A DNA stretch of 64,000 bases from Aquatica leii. Taxonomy: Eukaryota > Arthropoda > Insecta > Coleoptera > Lampyridae. Under the pieces are notes generated by a model. That model was not told the origin of the DNA, ran no database searches, and saw only the letters and a program-made list of their open reading frames with translations. Below are positions 1 to 11,421 of the stretch, one piece after another. Each line of letters begins with the position of its first letter. Position 1 is the first letter of the stretch. The stretch is taken from NCBI GenBank assembly GCA_035610365.1, contig CM069439.1:682001-746000 (forward strand), given 5' to 3'. A program made the position numbers and the translations under genes.

Positions 1-20
1 GGTGCCGAGACAAGACATTG

Positions 21-140
21 CAGTGATCTGTCAAATCGGGTTTAATATGGCATCGTTTTGGTGTTGCTGGAGAATATGGACAAAAAGATTTGGTTGTTAT
101 AAATTTATTGTTGCTACTAACCCGATTTGACAGATCACTG
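21..140. repeat. Perfect 20-bp inverted repeat, 80-bp spacer
   Basis: Positions 21-40 and 121-140 are exact reverse complements, starting CAGTGATCTG and ending CAGATCACTG. The 80-bp spacer is AT-rich. A transcript could form a long hairpin, or this could be the end of a small foldback or MITE-like element. No target duplication is visible outside the arms, so the element type stays open. Confidence 0.8.
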
Positions 141-151
141 GAATTTATTCT

Positions 152-330
152 CAGTAAACACACGACGTCCCAGGGACGTTCGTTTTATGTCTAAATGATG
201 TCTTTACATCTCGGGATTTAAAACGGACTTCTTTAGGATGTGTTTAATAGGACGTCTTCAGAATGTCAATGAACGTAAGATAGGATGTCCTATGCGGGAA
301 AACAAATTTAGGCGTTTGTCAATTCATATT
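152..330 (+). mobile_element. Terminal fragment of an unclassified TIR transposon
   Basis: The stretch begins TCAGTAAACACACGACG, close to the terminus of the element at 33204 (CCCAGTAAACACAAACGCG). It is followed by several GACGTC- or GATGTC-like motifs at short intervals. Repeated subterminal motifs of this kind are common in TIR transposons. No matching second end was found, and the Gypsy fossil from about 690 probably truncates it. The superfamily is not recognised. Confidence 0.35.
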
Positions 331-694
331 TCTAATCGAATTTTTAAAAAATTCAAAAGAACGATACCCCAAAAACCAAAGAGACTTCAACTAACAGAAG
401 GATGTATCAAAAGAAAGGCACTTGTTGTAAAGTCGACAGTAGTCGAAACGCTAGAAATGTAAAGAAATCAACGTAGTCCTACAGACCTTACCGAACAAAA
501 CTCCAGAGCAAACCAACCGAAACAGAAGATGTATAGAAAAATGAAGTCAAGGATAACACTTTTATTTACAAATCGAACGTATGTATACAATGCAATGACG
601 GCGTGGGTCAAACGGGTAGAGCGGCTTGTTTGGACAGTCCTCGTAACGGACACGAATCAAGAGCGATGGGCACGAGGTCTACTCTTGGCGTAGT

Positions 695-815
695 GCTTTT
701 GGCGCTTAGGCGGTGTCGGTGGTAGCGGCGTGACCATTAACGGTATCGGCAACCGCTGACGGAAAGCTCTGAAGGTGTTTCGCCGCTGTCGACGTTGACG
801 ACCGGCTTTTGTATG
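695..815 (-). repeat. Direct repeat of the gag start, copy 1
   Basis: About 120 bp are closely similar to 2858-2985 in the same orientation, sharing blocks such as GACGGAAAGCTCTGAAGGTG. Both encode a basic RQRRQ..NTFRAFRQ-type segment on the minus strand. The repeat brackets the gag and integrase remnants. It could mark a second related insertion or an internal rearrangement of one fossil. Confidence 0.75.
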
Positions 816-2857
816 TCTGTAATAACCTGTTGCATTTTTTCCAGGCTGTAGAAACTCCGGACAGAGAATGCTTTCCTGGCTGTTTTGTGCTCCTTATAAA
901 CTCGTATATGCGGGCGTGTCTTAGCGTAGGGGTAGTTTGGTAGTGTATGTTTTAGCGCGTGGGGGTAGCCTCATCTCTATATACCCTCTTTCTAGTCACA
1001 TTTCAAATCGTATCGGGTGGCGGATTCTTATCCTGGAGCGGATTCTCGTAACTTCACTTGTCTCTTGTAGGATCGTGTGACGTTGTTTTTCGTGAATGCT
1101 GATTTTACATATTCTGTTGTCACCGTGTAGGGTTTTCTATCCTTGTATAGCTATGCTACATAGTTTTCTGGTTCTATCGATTTTTTATTTGGCTGGTGGT
1201 TCAGAAATCGCCTGGTATTGGAATGCTTTCTACGTACACCATTTCTTGTGCTATGGCGGATACATTTGCTTTCCATGCCGTTTTTATCCCTAGTAAAATG
1301 ATGGGTAATGCGTCATACCAATCGTTAGTGTTGTGGCACATTAAGGCTGTTTTCAGCTGGCGGTGGAATCTTTCTACTAGGCCATTCGCCTGCGGGTAAT
1401 ATGTTATCGTTCTACACCTCATGATCCAGATACGTGTTCGAGCTGCTGAAAAAGTCTTGCTTCGAAGTGCCTTTCCTCATTTGTGGTGACTTTTAATAGT
1501 GTTCCAAACCTTGCAATTCAGTGGGCGAAAAATGCTCATGCTACGGTATGGCTTCTGGCCAACGTGAGAAACGGTCTACGCATGTAATAATGTATCTGCA
1601 TCCGTTTGACACCGGTAGTGGTCCGACCAAGTCGATGTGTACGTGGTTGAATGTTGCTGATGGTGCTTGGAGGCTTGATACGAGCGGTTTGTTGTGTCTA
1701 GTCACCTTAGAAGTTTGGCAATGTGTGAACTGCTGTTCCAATGCCGACAATCGCTTTTAATGCCGGGTGTGCAATAGTTAATGTAGGCTTTCAAAAGCCT
1801 GCCGTTTGAATAGGTTGGTGACGTTTGCTGTGGACATGTCGCAATACATTCCGGTTGTGCGCCCTGGCATACGTATTTTCTTGAGCGGGTTGTTTAGTCG
1901 TAATTCGTTTTGTAGTTCTTTGTCGTTTTCTTGGTACTTCCCTATATTCTCAAAGTTGATTACTGTCATGAGCTGATTTACCCTGGACAGTGCATCGGCC
2001 ACTATTTTGTTTTTACCTGATATGTGTATGTCCGTCGAAACTTGCCTTATGTAGTCTAGGTATCTAAATTGCCGTGGTTAACATTTTTCTGGTTCTTATT
2101 TGTACGCAAACGTTATTTGCTTGTGATCGGTGTAGATCGCAGAAGCAGCATTGCTCACACACCTACAACGTATGGAGACCACTAGCATTACTGTCACAAT
2201 AGTTATCAAACACGAAACAAAAATACGCAGCTTACGACAGAGACTATTAACATCTACTCCAAGGACGCCAGTTCGCGATTTGTTGCTTGCATTTTTCAAA
2301 CGCCGTTTGCGCTTTTTTGTTTCACTGTATGTTTTGGTTTCCTTTTAGTGTTGCGAAGATTGCTCACACGTTTTGCGGTAAACGGCTTCACCAAATCGAC
2401 CTTAGCAGTGCTGTTCTTGTTAGTTGCTGTAGGTATCGTCGGAACTGGGATGGTTTACAATCTCTCAACTTCTTTGATTCTAGGAGTTGTTTAGTTTTCT
2501 GCTCCTGTGTAATGCTGAGTCTTCTCATTAACTCGGTTTTGATTTTTTGGTATTTATTTTTTCCTGGTGGTGCAGTGAGGATGTCTCGTGCTTCACTTGC
2601 ATACCGGGCTTCTAGGCTGCCTGCTACGTATCCATACTTCGTTCCATCTGTCGTGATGCCACTTGTTCGAAATTGGTTCTAAATTTACGCAAACCACAAG
2701 TCTGGGTCATTTGGCCAAAATCGTGGAATTTGTACTTGTATGCGCTGTACTTGCGTAATCTTTAGCTGCTCCGTCATTTTTCACTCCCGTACTTTTTATA
2801 ATTTTTTTTGTCTCCGTATACACTCCTATTTATTGTTCGTAGGCTCCACTTCTGGCG

Positions 2858-2985
2858 TAGTGCTTGTGGTCGCTTAGACGGTGTCGGTGTAAGTGGCGTG
2901 ACCGTTGACGGTACCGGCGACTGCTGACGGAAAGCTCTGAAGGTGTTTCGTTGCTGTCGACGTTGACGGGCGGTTTTTGTACGTA
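2858..2985 (-). repeat. Direct repeat of the gag start, copy 2
   Basis: This is the partner of the repeat at 695-815. Here it is continuous with the gag core that follows on the minus strand, so it is probably the original position of this segment in the element. Confidence 0.75.
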
Positions 2986-3139
2986 CCATCAGGTGTCGTA
3001 GGTGGGCGTGTAGGTAACAACTTGTCCGTGCTGTAATAAAACTACGGCGTAGGACGTGAGAATACCTCAGACCGGGATATAAGAACTTCGCCTCAGAATA
3101 GCCAGCACATCGAATTCTCGCTTGTTGCGATTCGATGAC

Positions 3140-4320
3140 GTTCGGGGTGTCCTGTTAGCCACGATAAGCCTCTATCCCAAATCCCTTCAGACCATGCTTA
3201 GACTGGTGCCTGATAGAAACGTATATAGACTTTTTGCAAAGAAAGACCTTAACAAATCGGCCGCTGATATATGCGAAAGTGTTACGCTGGCTCTGAGAAT
3301 TTTGCATACTGCGTTTTGCGGAGCAGCAAATTCTTTTTGTAGCATGACGGGATAAATGCCATCAGCTCCTGCAGATGTATTTAAAGGTATTGATTCTTCA
3401 TTCTAGGTTTTCAAGATTAATTATTTTTTTCGTTAATTTCCAGTTTCTTTTGGATGCCAGTCTGTTTTGGTCCAGATGCTTACAAAGTTCTGTTAACGAT
3501 GACCTCAGGAAGCGTTTTTGCAGAGTACCTTCAATCGAGTCTTTAAGCTTTCCGCTTTAGGTCAGCATAGAACCGATGTTTTCAGTGCGGTGCTCAGAGC
3601 TTTTTGGATGAGAAAACATGTAGTTTAGTTTTCTACGCCTCTACAGTACCCTATCCAGCAGTTTTTCTTTGCAGTTTTGTATTCGTCCGAGTATTCGCCC
3701 TTTTTGGCTGTGTGAAATTTTCTAATGCGTGCCCTTACTTTGTCAAGCTCTAAGTTTCACCAAGTTACCCTGTTGGGGATTTGTTTGACAGTTCTTGAGC
3801 AACTTGCTTCAAATCCGAATTTTAATGAATTAAAAATACTACCTGTCATTAGTTTAAGCTCGTCCTTACAACTGTAGAGCAGTGTCTGATTTGGCCGGTT
3901 AAAGTTTTGTTGAACAGCTCCCAGTCGGTTTTCCTCGGGTTTCTGCTTTTGGACTACCAAGCGCAAGGTCAATCATTTCACTGCATGACACGGTTATAAA
4001 CGTAGGCGCATCTTTGTTATTTATTATGTCTAATTGGATTTTTGAATACATTCTAAAAGTTTTTCACCTCTTGAATTTGTGTTTGTGGTTCCCCACAAGG
4101 TGTAGTGTACATTAGCATCGCAGTCAAGAATCAGCGGTTTATTGGTCCCACTGTTAATCAGCCGCTGGATTTTCTTCGGTTGCAGTGGCCCTGTCTGGTC
4201 GTAAGGAAGGCAACCGGATCCTCTAATAAACTCGCTCTTGATGCCTTCCTCTTCTACAGATATTTTAACTGCCACTAAGTCTCTAGAACATAAATTAAAT
4301 TTAAAAAAAAACAAAAACAC
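3140..4320 (-). mobile_element. LINE fragment, Jockey/R1-like (endonuclease and start of RT)
   Basis: On the minus strand the first part encodes an apurinic-type endonuclease segment, LILDCDANVHYTLWG followed by SRGEKLLE. This corresponds to the GD.N.H...WG...N.RG block of Jockey/R1 LINEs. Further on come a RNPRKTDW segment near 3920, a RARIRKFHTAKKG segment near 3715 and SAGADGIYPVMLQ near 3370, the entry to the reverse transcriptase. Frames change several times, and an in-frame stop replaces a residue after VTW near 3760. The RT catalytic core and the 3' end are missing. It is a dead, 5'- and 3'-truncated copy. The clade assignment is by motif memory only. Confidence 0.75.
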
Positions 4321-5174
4321 TTGCTGTGCTTGACTTCATTCTTCAATAAACGACTTAGATCATCTCGTATTTAAATTATTTTATAGATTTGGTAAGCCCA
4401 TATACGAAATGTCGCTCTCAAAAGCTTTTGTTTTTTACTAAGAAGAGTTTTTACTTGTAAATATAGAACAATATATTGAGGACTAATTAATCAAGAATTG
4501 TTCAAATTCGCGTAATGTTTCTTAAGTAATGAGAAAGTTATACATTAATTAATATTTTCGAATTGTAGTTGTTTTGTTGTAATTTCTTCTCTGGCGTATT
4601 AATAGTAAGTTCAGGTCTAAACAACTGCTACGGAAGCCGTCATCGTACATAATAATTACTGTTTAGGTCTGTATACTTCTGATTCGCAATCTCAAAGCCA
4701 ACCAACAAGAACACGTTTTTTAAATGTTTTTTTCAACATTTAAAAAAAATATATTTACGTGTTTTATTGTTTAAATGAAATGTTGTTAAAACGCAACAAA
4801 AACATTTTTTATTTCAATCATTCTACGTTTTTAAAATATTTAAAAAATATCTTGCTAATTGAAAAGTTTGAACAAACTTTTATTATTTATTAGATTAGAA
4901 TAACACAAAATATTCTGAATTAGAAATTAACGACCCTTTTAAAACACGTTAGTTTTTTTGCCAAGGAGTCAAGAGTCGTGTAAACATTATAATATTAGAT
5001 ATATTGTTTCTCATGCTTGAAGATAAGATTTGTAGTTTTAGAGTACAACGCATTTTCCTATTTTTTTAAATAGAACAAAATATACAGACCAGTATAAGAG
5101 ATTTTGCGTAATTTAAAGTTATTTAGAGTTTTTTACTTTACTAAACACGGTTCACATTTAGTGAATAATAAAAT

Positions 5175-5178
<4 letters not shown>
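4321..5178. other. AT-rich stretch, nothing recognised
   Basis: Very AT-rich DNA with short homopolymer runs. No coding block, terminal repeat or structured motif could be supported on either strand. Confidence 0.6.

Positions 5179-5248
<70 letters not shown>
5179..5248. repeat. (TA)35 microsatellite
   Basis: About 35 uninterrupted TA units, followed by an AAC/AAAC-rich tail. The translated Ile-Tyr run in this region is an artefact of the repeat. Length is likely to vary between individuals. Confidence 0.98.
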
Positions 5249-5253
<5 letters not shown>

Positions 5254-5394
5254 AAACAGAAAACAACAAAAAACAACAATAATTAAAAATACTAGCTTGA
5301 AATTGGACAAACAATAGTGATAATTTATTTATTTTCGAATTTGTTTTATTGCAATAATTTGGTTTATACCCAAAGTCAAAGTTTTTTTATGCTC

Positions 5395-5945
5395 ACGTTT
5401 ACTCAGGGGGCTACATTACACCATGTGGTGTTGTTGCCTTTAGAACGGATACGTTTCTAACCAATTCCGGTCTGAGCGTAAGTTTGGGTATGGTCAACGG
5501 TTGATTCGTACTGTATCCCAACGTGGTAGTAGTCGTGTTAACGCTAATTTTTTGATAGGCTCCCTTCTACAGCGGCATAAAGTTCGTGGGTTGTGGACTT
5601 AACTGTGCACGATCTATACGTAAAGAAGCGGTTTGCTATATGACTGCTGCCCGTAGAGTAATAGTCGCTCTACCCAATTCCAAGAGTCGGTCTTGGACAT
5701 GAGTAAATCCGGATTTAGTTTTAATTTCGGGCTAGATTCAAACTACTGACAGGAACCTAAGACACGGCCTGTGCCCGAGGGTTTTACCAGCGCATGTAAA
5801 TTGGGACCTAGCTCTAAAGGCAGAGTCGGAAAAATTTAAATCGGCCAAGTCAATAACATTTGTCAAAGGTATGTCCCTAGCACTTCTGTTACGGTTCGCT
5901 TACCAAAGCAACAGTTACAATCTGCGGGGTATCCTGTGAATTTGT
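5395..5945. other. Unrecognised GC-richer island
   Basis: About 550 bp stand out from the surrounding AT-rich DNA by balanced base use and lack of homopolymer runs. No frame stays open for a useful length on either strand, and no inverted ends, LTR features or RNA gene could be recognised. It may be the remnant of a foreign or repeat-derived segment. Confidence 0.4.
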
Positions 5946-6149
5946 AGTATTGTGTGCTATTTTATTGGTAATCTTTATAGAATGGACTTCCGCGGTTTTA
6001 TGGTTGTGGAAATGATAGACAATATTACCATTTTCTGTATGGCATCTACCAAAGCATTTCAGCTGCCTAGCATTTGTTTTCCTTTGTGTTTTAACACATT
6101 TCCATTTTCTGCTTTTCTCTCTGTTATGGTTATTATCGATTCTTGTTTG

Positions 6150-7740
6150 TATGTTTTTCTTCTTTTACTTGTCGTCGTTCTTCTGATTTCTGAGTTTGTG
6201 TGAGTTTTCATTTTTTCTGTTATGGTTTTTGTTCTTTCGTTTCTTATTGATTCTAAAATTTGTATGTTTATTCTCTTCTAATCTGATCGTTGCTTATGTA
6301 CCATGGAACGTCTATCGCTGTTCTAATTTTTTAATAACGTCTGTAGTTTTTGTGTGTTTTTTTAATTTGTTATTTTTCTTATTAGTGTCTCATATGTTAT
6401 TGTTGGTATGATTACTCTTTCTATGAGTTTTATTTTTGTTTCTATGCTCGTTCTGCTTTTTCTGATGAGTATTGGGTATAGTCTTGCTAATATTTGTGAT
6501 GCTTTTTTTAAATTTCGGTTGTGTGGCTTGTGAACTTTAATTTGTTGTCTATTGTGACTCTTAATTATTTGGTCTGCTTCTTCCAGGCGATGATTTGGTT
6601 TTGTATTTCCTTAAGAGGATCTCGTTATTTCTTTTATTCCTTCCGGAGGTAAGTTTGTATTTGCTTTTTGTTTTACTTGTTGCTGTTATTTCTTGGGTTC
6701 TTATTTGTTCTATTTTTTCTTTGTCGTGCCTGATGTCGTTTGCCACTGTTTCGATGTTTCTGTAGTAGTTTGGATTGCTGTTGGTTGATTTTTCTGGATT
6801 TGTTTGAAATTGTTTTTCTAACGCTTCTGCAAATGTTTTTGCTTTTACTTCATTTGTGACCGCTAGTTTGTCTTTTGTTTTTAAATAAGATATGTTGTTT
6901 TCCTGTTTGTGTTTAATCTTTAGCGCCAAGCTTGTCGATTTTGTTTTCCCATTCTTCTTTAATGATCTTGTTCATTTCTTCTTTAATTTCTTGATTAATT
7001 TTGTTTAAAACTGTTTTTATGCTGGGATGCTTTGTTCTTTAATTGTTTATTCTATATCGTCTTTATTTGTAATTTTGATTGATTTTTTTTCAAAGATGTT
7101 TTTGTACTCATTTCGATTTACTGTTTTAATTTCTTTATTTTGATTTTGTATTTGCGTTATTATTTCCATGGTCACTGGGTACTGATCAAACGAAAAGGCT
7201 ACTACGGTTTCCATCTCGATGTTCCATGGTACGTTTTTCATAATTGCTATGTCAAGTATGTTTGCAGTGTTGTGTCTAGCATGAATGTGCGTCGGTTCTT
7301 TTGGTTCGATCGTCACCAAGTCTTTGATTTTTTGCGGTTTGTCTATGTTTTCTCCGTTTTGAGTTTGTAGTTCTGCTTTTCCAATTATAGTGTTTTGAGT
7401 TGAGATCTCCAGCTAATAATGTGGCTGTTTTAGTTTTAAATATAGTAGCTGTTTCTTCTTTGATTCGTTGACTTGGTGATAAATATGCCGCGTAGATGTC
7501 AATATATCTGTTTGTTTGATTTGTAGTCTTATTCTTGTGGTTTTTATATTAGATATTAGAAGTTTAGATAGTTCTTCATGAATTGTCAATTTTTTTATAA
7601 AAATTTCCGTTCCGTCTCTTTTTTTCCTTTTTTTCTGTCATTTCTGAATGTGTTGTAGTTATATACGTTAAACGTTTGTGATGGCTTGAGATGCGTTTCT
7701 TCTATTAGCATAAGTCAATTTCTTTTTTTCGAGAAATAAT
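6150..7740 (-). mobile_element. Jockey-like LINE with internal RT deletion
   Basis: Reading down the minus strand from about 7720, an endonuclease N-terminal segment (LIEETHLKPSQTF, YNTFRNDR) is followed by its core LLAGDLNSKHYNW near 7410. ARHNTANILDIAIMKNVP comes near 7270, followed by a DQYPVT segment. A linker with KTFAEALEKQFQTNPE near 6825 and KSSPG near 6590 leads up to the RT. The sequence then jumps to RVTIDNKLKFTSH near 6550, the region just after the RT palm, so most of the RT is deleted. The tail has DVPWYISNDQIRRE near 6310 and ILESIRNERTKTITEKMKTH near 6230, typical of the Jockey C-terminus. Several frameshifts and stops; inactive. Confidence 0.85.
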
Positions 7741-7755
7741 GTTAATTGGTTTGTA

Positions 7756-7850
7756 TCCACGCGACATTGTGTCTATGCGATATTGTGTCCATGCAACATT
7801 ATGGGTCGGTGACATTCTTTTTGCGACATTCTCGCTGTGATATTCTATCC
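7756..7850. repeat. Short degenerate tandem motif (GCGACATTGTGTC-like)
   Basis: Five or six imperfect copies of a GCGA(C/T)ATT motif occur at roughly 15-20 bp spacing directly upstream of the Jockey-like LINE 5' region. It could be a promoter-proximal repeat of that LINE or an independent small satellite. Confidence 0.6.
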
Positions 7851-8970
7851 TGCTAGACCATTTTCAAATAGTTGAGGGAAAAAAATTACTCTTCTCGCAT
7901 AACTTTATTTACTTATATTTTTTAAACTTTGGAACCGAATATCTCGGAAACTGTACTTTTGTACTCAGAAAAACGAAGTCTATCGAAATCATTTGAAAAA
8001 AATAAGGGTTGTCTTTTAAAAAATAGCTCGGGAACAAAAATGACGTTTAAACAAATAAAATTGACCTAAATTTCCTAAAACTTTATCATTCAAGAACTAA
8101 TAAATTTATTCCATATTTTACGAGCTCATTTTAGGTGTTTACATTTACACATAATCAAAACAAATCTTTTTAAAATATTTCAACATTAACTGTTAATTAA
8201 AGCAAGACTATCTTTGTTTGTTTACTGAAAATGTTGGAATTAGTTAAATATAATAAGAAATGACCCAAGGAACATAAATACAATTATGTGTATTGATTTT
8301 CTGTTGTTTGGAATCATCAACTAAATAACGTATAACAATGTAAGTATAATTGTGTAAATTATATATAAAAAAATCGTCGATGCCGGTTTGTTATTTTGGG
8401 ACTTATTAGCACTGGTAAAACATTTTACACAATTATACTAATTTTTGTAATTGTTGGTGTGTAAATGAAATATGAGACGTTAGTTTTGTTTGTTTATAAG
8501 TAATTACTTTAATATAAAAGTTTGCTCAATTTTGATTTTATTAAAAAAATAACTTACATAATTCTCAGATTTTAGAATTTTTTTCTATTAAACTACTTAG
8601 TTGGTAAATAGCGATTTATCACTTTCAATTACTTATTTATACTAACAGTCGGTGTAATATATGAAAATGTGTAAGAAATCTAGATTAAAATAATAATTTT
8701 TTTTAATTAAACTTGACTGTTTATATTTAGATGAGATACATGCAGAAACAGAAAAAATAATGACGGGGAGGAAGTAGATATACGTATTCCCAAATTAAAT
8801 AGGATATATAAATATAACATTTGGGTCTTAAAATAAAATTCAAAAATTTAACAAGTACCGATGAAAAAGTAAAATAACGTAATTATAGAAGGTTCTCTTT
8901 GAAATAATAGTCATTAACATCTCAGAAACATTGAAAAGTGTAGGAAGCATTAAATAATCAAGTATATTTT
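7851..8970. other. AT-rich stretch, nothing recognised
   Basis: Only A/T runs and stop-dense frames were seen; no motif, repeat or RNA gene could be supported. Confidence 0.6.
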
Positions 8971-9186
8971 TTAAGGTATCGTTTGTAGTCGTTGAAAAAG
9001 AAAATACAGTTGAAGTTGCCTACGGTGGGTGTCTGATATTTGTCTATTATTAGCATCAGTACTGTGGAGATTTTCTTGAATTGCTAATAAGAAACATTCG
9101 ACATCACACGGTGATACAACAGGAAGCACCTGCGCCGTAAGATGTAGTAATATACGATAGACGCCTGCGACGTTTCCGGTATCCAT
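8971..9186 (-). CDS. Small ORF of unknown identity (71 aa)
   Basis: The frame encodes a protein starting MDTGNVAGVYRILLHL, with SPCDVECFLLAIQENLHS in the middle. It ends TAA after QRLQTIP. Its composition is balanced (few Lys, Asn, Ile or Phe runs), unlike the random frames around it, so it may be or have been coding. A TGA lies in frame 6 bp upstream of the ATG, so the ATG would have to be the true start unless a splice acceptor falls after it. No clear donor follows. I do not recognise the family. Alternatives are an exon of a host gene, a retrogene scrap or chance. Confidence 0.3.
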   Translation of the reverse strand: MDTGNVAGVYRILLHLTAQVLPVVSPCDVECFLLAIQENLHSTDANNRQISDTHRRQLQLYFLFQRLQTIP

Positions 9187-9919
9187 ATTTCACCGACTTC
9201 ATCTTAGTTTACCTTTTTACTTTTTTTAAATATTTCCACTGATAACAATTTTACTAAGCATAAATCATAGACTACCTACCTTTATTCGTGCAGCTGTGGC
9301 TATAGGTAGTATGGAACAGATGGCAAATCTAAATGCAACAAACACCACAAATTAAATTACTACTAAATGAAAATTCGATTTAAATAATTTATTAGTTAGT
9401 CGTGGGTCTAATGTAGGCTTTACCTTTCGTTCATTGTTATTGCATGGTTTACGATGTCTTCCGGATTTTTTGATTAAATAGAACTCACGTCTGAATGAAA
9501 TATTAACTCCACAGAGGCGAATAGTTCGACTTAGTCAAAATAAACAGCAATAATCTGTTGAATCTGAAATGCATTATATCTTCTTTTAAACGTTTGGTAG
9601 GTAGAGCTGAACCGCTGTTTTCAAAATTAGCGTCACATTCAACGTAATTAATAGTTTAGTTATTTTTAAATTACTTTTTTTTATTTATTTGATAACGTAA
9701 CATGAGGCTCGAGTGTAAAAACCGAATGCATCAAAGAATTAAAAAACAAAAATAGTAATAAGCAGCATCTACTATTTTTAAGACATAGATTGGTATGTCA
9801 TACAGTTTATTTAAAATTTTTGATTTCGTAATACATACGAGGATAGATTTTATATTTATATAAACTATTTGTAAAAGAAAATCACAATATTAATATAAAC
9901 TCAATGTAAATACAATTAA
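9187..9919. other. AT-rich stretch, nothing recognised
   Basis: No coding block or repeat was identified. A slightly GC-richer patch near 9285-9340 has no recognisable motif. Confidence 0.55.
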
Positions 9920-9923
9920 ATAT

Positions 9924-10186
9924 TGTTACGAATTGTTTTAAAATTAATTTATTTAAAAATCAAATATTTACACGATTAGAAGTAAACGTAACTAATTAAA
10001 TCTAACGATATTTAAGAAAAACAACTTACATTAATTTATATAAATATAATACTACTACTAACTAGATATTTACTGTCCGCACTTTTTATTTATCTTCTTT
10101 TTATATTTTTTTGTTATCGGAATCCAGAATTTTCCATGCTTTTCGATGAGCGTTCCGAAGTTTCCAAATACTTCGGGAACGCTTCA
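9924..10186 (-). repeat. Gypsy 3' LTR remnant
   Basis: This matches the start block of the 5' LTR piece at 11325-11417. Its inner half also resembles the solo LTR at 14274-14720, in shared segments such as AACTAATTAAATCTAA. It is shorter than the solo LTR, so it carries an internal deletion. Confidence 0.75.
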
Positions 10187-11417
10187 CTGACCCTTTCTTA
10201 GAGCTGTTTTGTCCCAGAACTGGAAACCGGATGCAGCACCGGTAAAAAAGTCATGGCTATAGCGGCAGTTCCCTTCATTTTAGTAACTTCTTTCAGTATA
10301 AAAGTAGCAGTCAATGGATTTTTTCTGGCCCGATGTTATACTTGGATATTAACTGCAGATCAACACTTGAACGTTTATTCCTTGGAAGACAACCTTCAAC
10401 TTATTTCTAACTGTCCTCCAATCTAGTTGATCTAAGCCACAACCAAACTTGGGTACTGCCAATTTCCTAATGTTGTAAAATTCTATTTCAATCTTGATAT
10501 TCCATAATGCTCGCTACATGTTTTCATATGACAGTTTTACACATGAGTACTTCTTGGTGACCAGATAAAAAACGTACCGTCGGATATTACGTAGTTTTAA
10601 AACTTAAATGCAAATGCAACCTTTGTGAACATCTCAAGATCTTCGCTCACGCAACGTGAAAATCCTTTTCTTTTCCAGAAACATTTGATCTTTTCTTCAA
10701 GTCGCGAACAATGGCTGCAATCTGCTGGACATGGTTTTCTGGACAAGGCATCAGCGTTCCGATGACTGCTTCTGACACGGTGTTCTGTGTCATAGCAATA
10801 CTCTTGCAGTCTCTCGATCCATCTTTTGCTTTGTCTTTCCGGATTACGAAATTGCAATAGCCATTTGAAAGCGGCGTAGTTCATCCTAGTAAAAATGTTT
10901 GTCCATATAAATATTTGAGGAAATGTTTTATGGACTTGACGACTCCTAACAGCTCTGGCTTCACTTGCATCGATATCCAGAACAAATTTTCCATCTTATC
11001 CTCGCTTGTTTTAGTTTTAGTTGAATGAAACCGTTTTTTGGTTAATTTTCTCAAAGGTTTGTCAATATTGTCAAATATGGGTACAAATCGTCGATAATAG
11101 ATGCACCACTCAAGAAAACTTTGGACCTGATGTTTGTCGATTGGTCTTGGCCATCTCGAATCCCGTCTGGGTCTGCCTTTACTCCATCTCTATATACGAC
11201 GTGGCCAATGTATTACACTTCCTTCTTAAATATCTTCAACTGGTATTTGTTTATATCAAGAACACGTTATATTTATCTTAGTACAATCCGATTCAATTTG
11301 AAAACTGACCCCAACTTCTTCCAAATACTTTTTATATTCTTCAGTTATCAAAATCCAGAATATTCCATTCTCTTTGATGAGCGTTCCGAAGCTTCTAAAT
11401 ACTTATGAAACGCTACA
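9924..11417 (-). mobile_element. Internally deleted Ty3/Gypsy fossil with LTR remnants
   Basis: The 4-bp duplication ATAT sits at 9920-9923 and 11418-11421. The 3' LTR (9924-10186) and a shorter 5' LTR piece (about 11325-11417) share a block reading GATGAGCGTTCCGAAG and end TG...CA or TG...ACA as expected. Between them, on the minus strand, are the end of the RT domain (KKEV.YIGHVV, GVKADP near 11220) and the RNase H domain (FVLDIDAS near 10990, WLLQFRNPE near 10850). An HRNADALSRKPCPADC segment near 10735 follows. Gag, protease and integrase are absent. The element is old, with several breaks, but its outer boundaries are intact. Confidence 0.85.
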
Positions 11418-11421
11418 ATAT

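Larger units (their letters stand above)
690..3120 (-). mobile_element. Ty3/Gypsy LTR retrotransposon fossil
   Basis: Read on the minus strand, the parts run in the family's order. An Arg/Gln-rich gag N-terminus lies near 2985-2770 and a gag core near 2720-2340. The end of the RNase H domain (YTDHKQITFAY) is near 2130, and integrase follows from 2000 to 1060, including HIDLVGPLP and PQANGLVERFHRQLK. Protease and reverse transcriptase are not seen. Sequence upstream of gag (2990-3120) contains a TTATATCCC promoter-like motif and may be leader or LTR. The element is old and broken in many places. A second copy of the gag start lies at its far end, so two insertions may be merged. Confidence 0.85.

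Noticed and set aside
1096-1760. Plus-strand frames at 1096-1399 and 1521-1760
   Set aside because: They lie opposite recognisable minus-strand integrase sequence and have no similarity of their own.
2287-2682. 131-codon plus-strand frame
   Set aside because: It lies opposite the gag segment of the minus-strand Gypsy fossil; Cys/Phe/Ser-rich shadow frame.
5104-5286. Open frame across the (TA)n tract
   Set aside because: It encodes only an Ile-Tyr run from the microsatellite and Lys/Asn tails; not a gene.
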